Positions 61,917-64,000 of a stretch of 64,000 bases of DNA are shown in pieces. The notes beneath the pieces are model-generated. The model made no database searches, was not told where the DNA came from, and saw only the letters and a program-made list of their open reading frames with translations. Numbering within the stretch: the stretch's first letter is position 1; every line of letters starts with the position of its first letter. The position numbers were made by a program, and so were the translations under genes. Source of the DNA: Scolanthus callimorphus. Taxonomy: Eukaryota; Cnidaria; Anthozoa; Actiniaria; Edwardsiidae. The stretch lies in contig CM066919.1 in assembly GCA_033964015.1 (NCBI GenBank), forward strand, positions 5,670,101 to 5,734,100. The letters run 5' to 3'.

Positions 61917-63266
61917 CACCTATAGTGAATATACACACTTCATATGAATATCGTATATGGGTAGACATAATTTTTGACCACCAATAAAACAGTAAATTAA
62001 ACTAAGGGGGTGTTCACATGAGAGAGGGTGCCCCTACCTAGTAGGGTTTCCCTTCTCCTTTGTATTACACGGTTTGGTTCACATGCGAGATAGGGTGCCC
62101 CTACGGGTAGGGTTTCCCTACCTTTCGGGTAGGGAAACCCTAGCTAATACAAATAACATGTTAAACAGAAGTGCAATATTTCGGTTTTACTTCAAACCAT
62201 TATCAAGCAAGACTGAACGCAGTGGAGGGACTAGAAACCCTAGCTAGTGGGGTCAACTTTTGTTTACATTTAGCCCATGTGAACGCACCAAGTAGGGATA
62301 ACCCTAGCTAGGAGGGCTAAGTTTGAGGGTTCTCGGGTTACATTGTGAGCGGAAAATACAGCATGGCCGCTTTATGCTATAAAATCCGTAAACATCAACT
62401 GGAAAAGATGATAAATCCTGAATCTGAGGACTCTAGTCCACCGGAGAGTCCTGGTGAGTTCTCAGAGGCCTTTTGATTCAGTTGATTCCAGAATCGCTTC
62501 AGTTGTGACCAAACTTCGGTTCCTCCTCGAGGAAAACAAGCAAATGAAAAGCGCCACCCTCAAAATTCAGTGTAAAGAAATTAAAGCATAGAATTCTCCT
62601 GGGCATCGGAAAAAGTCGAGGATATTTTAAAGGACCTAAGGGAATTAGAGTTAGCCCTCCCTGCTAGGGACAACAACTCGCATGTGAACCGGCGCTATCT
62701 TTTGACCCTATTCAGGTAGCGTGCCCCTATCAAACGAAAATAGTCCATTGAACCGGCGGTTTCTTTAACCCTACTAGGTAGGGTGCCCCTAGCCCCTAGG
62801 GGCACTCTATTTTCATTTGAACAGCCCCTAACACCGCGGGGAATTATTAGCGAAACAACAGCGAAATGAGGACATCATAAACAGCTCTTTATGGATTCCA
62901 AGGTCACGCAGCGCTGGATTTCTATTTCCCGGGTTTTTGACATCGACTCTGCATTTGTAGTCGAATTAATAAACAAATGGCTTTCTCTGTTGGTGTCACC
63001 CAAACAAATACAATCATACTGATAGCTAAGTATGATCCAAGACATCCTGCCTAGCGAGCAACTGTGAAAGGCTATAAATTGACCCGGCTATTAAATGTAA
63101 TGAAAGAGAGATCTGACGTAACATCAAGGTGCTCAAGAATGAACAACGTGGTGTCGAAAGTTCTTACCATGCCAAAAAGAAGTACGCTCAGCTCTTTCCA
63201 TCTCAGCGGGGTTGCTCCGGGCGGGTAAATTATGCCTCTGAGATACACTTTTACTTTCTCACACAT
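31232..63266 (-). CDS. MFS transporter, ZIF-like/DHA1 family (15 coding exons)
   Basis: Fifteen exons join without any phase conflict into 2259 nt, 752 residues. The protein is a twelve-helix membrane transporter: TM1 near residues 31-52, motif A GLTSDKVGRRP at 84-94, motif C-like LILGPAIGG at about 164-172 (TM5), YFALPETL after TM6 at about 214-221, a cytosolic loop at 226-516, TM7 around 521-540, EELFNLW near 540, and PTIGGSLYAW at about 676-685 (TM11). The closest family I recognise is the zinc-induced-facilitator/tetracycline-resistance-like drug:H+ antiporters; the substrate cannot be told. The usual length is ~450-500, so the extra length is the loop. An in-frame TGA two codons upstream supports the start. 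Introns total about 29.8 kb and hold most transposons of the window. It is divergent from DRG1. Confidence 0.9.
32713..35388. mobile_element. Outer foldback around the TTAA palindrome
   Basis: 32713-32885 (ttagtccagtaaatgaatga..., aaagtccacccgaatcctcc) is the imperfect complement of about 35205-35388. Between these arms and the inner palindrome the sequence is asymmetric (about 32886-33317 against 35045-35200). Either an older inverted repeat that received the inner element, or one large foldback with decayed middle arms. Confidence 0.6.
33322..35040. mobile_element. 1.7-kb foldback element, TTAA flanks, ~820-bp arms
   Basis: GGTGACTCATTCGAAATTCA at the left end and its complement at the right end are bordered by TTAA (33318-33321 and 35041-35044). 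Arms of about 820 bp (33322-34145 and 34222-35040) match almost throughout with scattered mismatches, around a ~75-bp loop. No ORF. TTAA suggests mobilisation by piggyBac or another TTAA-specific transposase such as Kolobok. Confidence 0.75.
35507..35782. mobile_element. 276-bp TAGAGC element with CCAATCAGGAGC repeats
   Basis: Ends TAGAGCAGATTTCAGATGAC and the complement of TAGAGCGGATTTCACATGAC. The interior has three copies of 'agcccagccaatcaggagcc' about 17 bp apart. Same terminal family as 29442-29987. Confidence 0.7.
37430..38142. mobile_element. Inverted-repeat element inside the foldback loop
   Basis: AACGTGTGCCACTCAGCA at the left pairs with TGCTGAGTGGCGCACGTT at the right, with 'agttacctggcatca' just inside both. 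A 32-bp direct repeat ('cgttaggtaacagtgtttta') follows its right end (38139-38200). Confidence 0.6.
38216..38357. repeat. Poly-G / CAGGGGCGTAGCCA mini-element
   Basis: A run of about 27 Gs, then sequence complementary to 39954-40085, ending CTGGCTACGCCCCTG. Terminal CAGGGGCGTAGCCAGG is a hAT-like signature. Confidence 0.6.
39954..40085. repeat. CAGGGGCGTAGCCA mini-element, second copy
   Basis: Starts CAGGGGCGTAGCCATGGGGG and ends in a ~20-base C-run. It shares 'gaaattttcccatacattta' with the inverted copy at 38216-38357. Only 57 bp from MFS exon 14. Confidence 0.6.
40143..40304 (-). CDS. MFS gene, coding exon 14 (TM10)
   Basis: 162 nt: PTALWTGLMVIMLPLRMATT, then GGFLATFILINNSVTSDMLG and TVNGLAMSTTSAF. 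Matches the TM10-11 region with the conserved 'NNSV...LGTVNGLA' stretch. Donor GTCAGT. Confidence 0.9.
40421..40727. repeat. TTATTTACCGGC foldback family copy
   Basis: Hairpin arms (gttatttaccggctgggagg / gccggtaaataac) enclose 'aaaaactgtgacc' and a purine-rich loop, followed by 'ccgtgacctaggtcag' and 'agaaccaatcagaatgcaga'. Related to 28114-28640 in opposite orientation. Confidence 0.65.
41103..41280. mobile_element. Small element with TACCCAGAG ends
   Basis: TACCCAGAGACC on the left and GGAGCTCTGGGTA on the right are inverted. Parts recur near 4500-4545 and 32115. No target duplication was identified. Confidence 0.5.
41340..41413 (-). CDS. MFS gene, coding exon 13 (TM9)
   Basis: 74 nt: TFQIFAIVALFCTVVLPCLR then ASYD. 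Acceptor TTTTTCAG, donor GTAAGT, ends in phase 2. Confidence 0.88.
41577..41603 (-). CDS. MFS gene, coding exon 12 (27 nt)
   Basis: A 9-codon micro-exon, IEQKIGAIH, between CCACAG and GTAAGT, phase 0 both sides. It continues the loop after TM8. Confidence 0.8.
41900..42145. repeat. Uninterrupted copy (empty site) of the 19.9-kb repeat
   Basis: 'acaataatcatacgcg ... agtttcaatag.gcatctgcc ... accaatcagagcgcgcgaac' is continuous here, while at 19.9-21.2 kb the same sequence is split by the 1153-bp CAGGG element. It lies between MFS exons 11 and 12. Confidence 0.75.
42206..42297 (-). CDS. MFS gene, coding exon 11 (TM8)
   Basis: 92 nt: GLGFSTDQIGTVLLIVGIVL then TLLQPTFLPK. GLGF-S/T-x-D-x-IG is conserved at this position in the family. 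The donor GTAAAT is followed by a near-duplicate (CAAAGGTAATTCCC) that could act as an alternative. Confidence 0.9.
43100..44345 (-). mobile_element. LINE fragment, C-terminal part, with (ATT)n tail
   Basis: Minus-strand reading 44345 to 43800 gives the C-terminal region of a non-LTR retrotransposon polyprotein (LILSKLNFNDTVSYPLPAFL, VQRVQNAAAGFVLNRF, then ANLFNKLPAHLRSC). It is 5'-truncated and ends in a (TAA)n tract at 43100-43130, a typical LINE 3' tail. Interrupted by an inverted-repeat element. In the intron between MFS exons 10 and 11. Confidence 0.75.
43302..43797. mobile_element. Inverted-repeat element nested in the LINE
   Basis: TACAGCCAAAGACGCTGAAG on the left and complement on the right. 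'aatatgtcctt' before it and 'aatatgtcatt' after it look like a mutated target duplication of the LINE sequence. Related to 16728-17023. Confidence 0.65.
44494..44600 (-). CDS. MFS gene, coding exon 10 (TM7)
   Basis: 107 nt: NRDAVVAIATYSFYSFSIIG then GEELFNLWVATRPSSG. TM7 with the family E-x-x-x-LW motif. Acceptor TTTTGTAG, donor GTAATC. The intron before it is only 131 bp. Confidence 0.88.
44732..45607 (-). CDS. MFS gene, coding exon 9 (repeat-bearing central loop)
   Basis: 876 nt, residues 226-516, hydrophilic and Ser/Glu/Asn-rich, the cytosolic loop between TM6 and TM7. About 45119-45490 encodes three imperfect repeats of ~42 residues built on NTAENTSRKQENSI and EDDQCERPSGKN. The donor was placed at TTTTAAG|GTTGGT because only that phase joins exon 10. 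The frame stays open past the donor to 44584, but that tail is intron. Confidence 0.85.
45834..45970. repeat. TTATTTACC foldback family copy
   Basis: Degenerate copy: 'ttatttacctgaagtcggtcc' on the left, 'tcggtcacggtatttta' on the right. Between MFS exons 8 and 9. Confidence 0.5.
46133..46244 (-). CDS. MFS gene, coding exon 8 (TM6)
   Basis: 112 nt: SLFHRFAFLMPNLINAVVLI, continuing to VAAYFALPETLRK. TM6 and the conserved LPET motif. Acceptor CCCTCAG, donor GTAAAC. Confidence 0.9.
46964..47619 (+). pseudogene. LINE remnant: PHD finger and endonuclease start
   Basis: MCGLCKQ, VCCVECNRWFHALCQ and WSCPSCRS form a C4HC3 PHD finger. Then LRLLNLNCR, a frameshift, IRNKRPEFWNLVECTKLDII and GTESWL, the first two conserved blocks of APE endonucleases. 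Stop after SGGVCRCVK. Confidence 0.8.
47640..48250 (+). pseudogene. LINE remnant: endonuclease, rest
   Basis: After an inserted hairpin rich in 'acccggcg' (about 47725-47830), the endonuclease resumes with SSHIWIAGDTNLPGFDWKH (GD-x-N block) and GISDHDAVFVEG (SDH block). Stops interrupt both. Confidence 0.7.
48482..49340 (+). pseudogene. LINE remnant: reverse transcriptase, 5' half
   Basis: Linker and fingers (WAPGADGLSLMVLGAL), then a frameshift, VAPIFKKGDRDSPSNYRPMS, LLEHIITNNIVSHL, and DVIMMDFSKAFDKVPHNRL (motif A, Asp present). The Y/F-x-DD motif is absent because sequence beyond is lost at the nested insertion. Confidence 0.8.
49599..49829. mobile_element. 231-bp Harbinger-type mini-element, TTA duplication
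   Basis: Ends TACCCCATTCACACC and GGTGTGAATGGGGTA, flanked by TTA (49596-49598 and 49830-49832). It splits the unit phrase 'gccacttagacaac', which is intact in neighbouring units, so the insertion point is certain. Confidence 0.8.
50240..50444. mobile_element. 205-bp Mutator-type mini-element, 9-bp duplication
   Basis: Ends TAGCCTGCGTAAGC and complement, continuing as 'agcgctcgccggaaaagga' inside. The 9-bp AGGTTCATC is perfectly duplicated (50231-50239, 50445-50453) and is the unit's own sequence. Nine-base duplications are typical of MULEs. Confidence 0.82.
50634..51076 (+). pseudogene. LINE remnant: C-terminal region
   Basis: PPKIEYCPSVWDPRPG, MVQRRAAR and IDELGWRTLEQRRVDSRLTV in shifting frames, then KTAHLDSFRNQVSRL: the conserved LINE C terminus. 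It restarts right after the nested tandem-repeat element, with about 250 residues of the polymerase missing. Confidence 0.75.
51388..51682. mobile_element. Inverted-repeat element, relative of 24672-25058
   Basis: AGCTAAAACCCTTGCATCGC and complement ends; interior 'cgcctagtgcagtcaactgg'. It lies 17 bp from MFS exon 7. Confidence 0.65.
51700..51747 (-). CDS. MFS gene, coding exon 7
   Basis: 48 nt, YLAELGQKYPDVFPE, the loop after TM5. Phase 1 to phase 1, donor GTATCC. Confidence 0.85.
52217..52283 (-). CDS. MFS gene, coding exon 6 (TM5)
   Basis: 67 nt, ALGVTMVTISWTTGLILGPA then IGG: TM5 with a GP-x2-GG motif. Acceptor GTCGACAG, donor GTAACT. Confidence 0.9.
52620..53413 (+). mobile_element. 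LINE C-terminal fragment, interrupted
   Basis: 52643-52960 encodes a LINE C terminus (IESVQKRVLRIIYDPTLEYS ... FRGHTDRLNTLPLFPIPS, stop). Its 3' untranslated part is split by the mini-element 52993-53353 and resumes with 'cctatgtattttctatgacc'. 5'-truncated. Confidence 0.7.
52993..53353. mobile_element. Inverted-repeat element with TA flanks
   Basis: CACTCTTTTTTTTATAAGAACG and its approximate complement (cgttcttat plus aaaaaaagagtg) flanked by TA on both sides, inserted in the LINE tail. TA duplication suggests Tc1/mariner. The words 'gttctta' and 'gaggctg' recur through the interior. Confidence 0.7.
53420..53475 (-). CDS. MFS gene, coding exon 5
   Basis: 56 nt, GLMGTAKTVISEVCDDSNQ, equivalent to the conserved 'NG...SEvcdeeh/ Q' stretch before TM5. 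Its acceptor lies only 75 bp from the gypsy element. Confidence 0.88.
53551..53654 (+). repeat. 5' LTR
   Basis: Starts TGCTGGTCAGCGGTAGGGAC and ends near GAGAC. Compared with the 3' copy it has an 8-base difference near 'ttattcgctag'. Confidence 0.7.
53671..54468 (+). pseudogene. gag of the gypsy element
   Basis: 265 codons from the ATG: a capsid-like part followed by two zinc-knuckle-like motifs, CLWCGDRRGPHPWKECPA and CDNCGGNDHFARV. The frame ends in TGA exactly where the last Cys of the second CCHC knuckle is expected; an RG-rich tail (RGYSQRGQRGYSRARASY) continues in another frame. Confidence 0.8.
54626..54729. mobile_element. TTATTTACCGGC foldback inserted in the gypsy element
   Basis: gttatttaccggctgggagg and its complement, 104 bp, between gag and RT, where the protease should be. 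Shortest copy of this family in the window. Confidence 0.75.
54828..55326 (+). pseudogene. Reverse transcriptase of the gypsy element
   Basis: ELIREMPKKFRVCIDPT, a frameshift, KCFSLVDVKEGFLHIPLDEE (motif A), YRWRRLPFGI, another frameshift, and ICIADGILVFGEGENLTDHD. The catalytic Asp pair reads D-G instead of D-D, so the copy is catalytically dead. Confidence 0.82.
55351..55950 (+). pseudogene. RT connection and RNase H of the gypsy element
   Basis: MGTTISDEGMKPDPDKIAAI, LLRFIGMVSYLSPFCANFS, then RNase H with LQTDASDNAVGGALLQ, QRYSQIEKECLAI and VHTDHQPLE. Open for 200 codons, then frame-shifted near 55918. Confidence 0.82.
56021..57109 (+). pseudogene. Integrase of the gypsy element
   Basis: H2C2 zinc-binding part (KIHANHFGAESNIRMAREVL ... 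CDSCAICA), catalytic core with VDHFSDWIEV (D), CHTDNGSQF (D) and, in another frame, HPKGNGRAEAAVK (E). At least two frameshifts. The C-terminal part ends GKPRYYGEVRDR. Confidence 0.82.
57645..57742 (+). repeat. 3' LTR
   Basis: Starts TGTTGGTCAGCCGTAGGGAC right after the polypurine tract. No unambiguous target duplication could be matched with the 5' side. Confidence 0.7.
57758..57855 (+). CDS. Possible plus-strand exon, unknown protein
   Basis: A pyrimidine-rich acceptor (TTTTTTTTATAG) is followed by 98 open bases encoding KLQDADLGTREALLLVDEMD then VVPYFDRTKEIT and a GTAAGC donor. Protein-like, but no family recognised and no partner exon. It may be a fragment captured near the gypsy element. 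Confidence 0.25.
58030..58181 (-). CDS. MFS gene, coding exon 4 (motif A)
   Basis: 152 nt encoding SYFWGLTSDKVGRRPVIIVN, TM3 and TM4 (ends FLVGLGN). Contains the conserved G-x3-D-K-x-G-R-R loop 2-3 signature. Donor GTAAGC. Confidence 0.92.
58304..58378. repeat. Short hairpin with 10-bp flanking duplication
   Basis: CTCGCAGCCCGTTCTT (58321-58336) and its complement (58346-58361) form a 16-bp stem. TTCAATGTGT occurs on both sides (58304-58313 and 58369-58378), indicating insertion of about 55 bp with a 10-bp duplication. Confidence 0.75.
58371..59352. mobile_element. Inverted-repeat element with C/G-run ends
   Basis: AATGTGTGGTTCCAGAAAAT at the left and the complement of the right end (ttctggaaccacacaatgt), followed by 'atccatcccccc' and 'ggaag' on both sides. 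Interior without genes, with several poly-C runs. A lone related end is at about 60183-60225. Confidence 0.65.
59800..59882 (-). CDS. MFS gene, coding exon 3
   Basis: 83 nt, GFGESDQEAGYSAGLIASAM then FVGRTIS; TM2 entry. Acceptor TTGCAG, donor GTGAAT, ends in phase 2. Confidence 0.88.
60578..60634 (-). CDS. MFS gene, coding exon 2
   Basis: 57 nt, VGAAMTISMLFPFLPAMVK, the core of TM1 with the FPFLP motif typical of this family. Acceptor GTCTAG, donor GTAGGT. Confidence 0.88.
60760..61560 (+). repeat. Tandem-repeat element, third degenerate copy
   Basis: Shares 'aaccacagacaaccaaactt', 'gggtgaagttgtcttagtgg', 'caaggggggtgcaactgc' and 'aaaatatgtaac.ggga' with 6991-7981, with most TGACGTCA sites mutated. 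Between MFS exons 1 and 2. Confidence 0.65.
61620..61915. repeat. Dispersed repeat, copy 2
   Basis: Related to 11590-11835. Contains two hairpins: 'ctactagtaggctataagtt' and a palindrome around 'atgggctattgactcagag'. Confidence 0.55.
62006..62828. mobile_element. 823-bp Harbinger-type element with ORF remnant
   Basis: GGGGGTGTTCACATGAGAGA and the complement of GGGGCTGTTCAAATGA, flanked by TAA (62003-62005 and 62829-62831). Subterminal 'gtagggtttcccta' and 'gggtgcccct' motifs recur. A short ORF (62363, MAALCYKIRKHQLEKMINPE) shifts frame into a coiled-coil-like stretch (VVTKLRFLLEENKQMKSATL) that ends at a stop. Confidence 0.75.
63168..63266 (-). CDS. MFS gene, coding exon 1
   Basis: 99 nt, residues 1-33 (MCEKVKVYLRGIIYPPGATP, then LRWKELSVLLFGM). 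Ends at GTAAGA in phase 0. Amphipathic N terminus leading into TM1. Confidence 0.85.
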
Positions 63267-63706
63267 ACTTCAAGTAGTGATCACTAAAAATTCACGATTT
63301 CTGAACTCGTTTTCCTCCGTTCTTCACAGCTAATTTTTAAAAACCTACTATGCAATACTCGCTCGAGCGGAACAAAGCCGTGCACCACAGGAGGCCCACA
63401 ACATTTCTAAAAAATTATAAATCCAATTTTTCCAGTCAGACCAGGGAAGTGTGACTTCCATGGTTAGACAAAATTGTAGTAGAAGAACAATAATTTCAAT
63501 ATTAAGTATGATATAATTTCGCATGTTTCGCAGTTTGAAAAAAAAAATTCCTCGCTGCTAGGTATGAACTACTTCCCAAACCATGGGTTTCCTGTGCCGA
63601 AATGTATTACTGCTAAATAGAAATATCGCGGGCTCGGATACGAGAATTTGAGCAGAAAAGACACGTGAAAAAATACTTCGGATTCTGGCCCATTTAAGTT
63701 GTCAAA
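63267..63706. promoter_or_regulatory. Shared divergent promoter region of MFS and DRG1
   Basis: 440 bp between the two start codons must hold both 5' untranslated regions and both promoters unless non-coding first exons exist. No TATA box is obvious. That it works bidirectionally is inference from spacing. Confidence 0.55.
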
Positions 63707-63745
63707 ATGGGGATTTTAGAGAAAATAGCTGAGATAGAAAATGAG
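63707..63745 (+). CDS. DRG1: DRG1, coding exon 1
   Basis: 39 nt, [13 protein letters not shown], then a GTGAGA donor in phase 0. An in-frame TAA lies four codons upstream (63695-63697), fixing the start. The sequence lines up with the N terminus of animal DRG1 (the KIAEIE core). Confidence 0.88.
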
Positions 63746-63819
63746 GTGAGATTTTAGTCAATCTATTTTTGTATTGGAATATGCGTTTTCTAATGTCTAG
63801 AGGTTTCGTTTTCTTCAAG

Positions 63820-63940
63820 ATGGCGCGAACACAGAAGAACAAGGCTACAAGCCACCATCTCGGTTTGCTCAAAGCTCGACTGGCCAAGTTGAGACGTGAA
63901 CTCATCACACCTAAAGGCGGAGGGGGGATGACTGGGGAAG
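63820..63940 (+). CDS. DRG1: DRG1, coding exon 2 (gene runs off the window)
   Basis: 121 nt after TTCTTCAAG, encoding [36 protein letters not shown] and MTGEG, then a GTATTG donor in phase 1. This is the strongly conserved N-terminal helix-turn-helix region of DRG1, a GTPase that works with DFRP1 on ribosomes; the G domain lies beyond the window. MT replaces the Gly-rich pair found in vertebrates. Confidence 0.95.
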
Positions 63941-64000
63941 GTATTGGCCACCACAAACTCTAATTATTTTATTTTTATTTTTCACTATTTTGTAATGAAT

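Overview
The window is eukaryotic and almost certainly from an anthozoan cnidarian, most likely a stony coral. It has spliced genes, very dense miniature transposons, foldback elements, a Ty3/gypsy-type element and LINE remnants. Its short-chain collagen C4-like gene belongs to a family known to me from sponges, cnidarians and molluscs. The species assignment is inference.

Three genes can be read with matching splice phases. (1) A five-exon minus-strand gene (5132-10095) encodes a secreted short-chain collagen of 334 residues: signal peptide, charged linker, 20 Gly-X-Y triplets and a 10-cysteine C-terminal domain. (2) A fifteen-exon minus-strand gene (31232-63266) encodes a 752-residue major facilitator superfamily (MFS) transporter of the ZIF-like/DHA1 type, with a ~290-residue central loop containing three ~42-residue repeats. 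(3) The first two coding exons of DRG1, a translation-associated GTPase, lie at the right edge on the plus strand (63707-63940) and run off the window. MFS and DRG1 are head to head, with 440 bp between start codons.

The rest is mainly repeats. Region 1-5 kb holds a piggyBac-type and a Harbinger-type miniature element. The collagen introns hold a 117-132 bp tandem array rich in CACGTG and TGACGTCA, and a 51-bp array. Region 10-31 kb has no convincing gene; it holds inverted-repeat elements, several nested with readable target duplications, and two small hypothetical ORFs. The MFS introns hold two giant foldbacks (33.3-35.0 kb with TTAA flanks; 36.0-39.4 kb with CAC ends and a 5-bp AGGGG duplication), three LINE remnants, a decayed gypsy element (53.55-57.74 kb), and a LINE interrupted by a tandem-repeat element that itself carries a Harbinger-type and a Mutator-type insertion.

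Exon models rest on hand-read splice sites and phase; no search was run. Repeat superfamily names come from terminal sequences and target duplications only.
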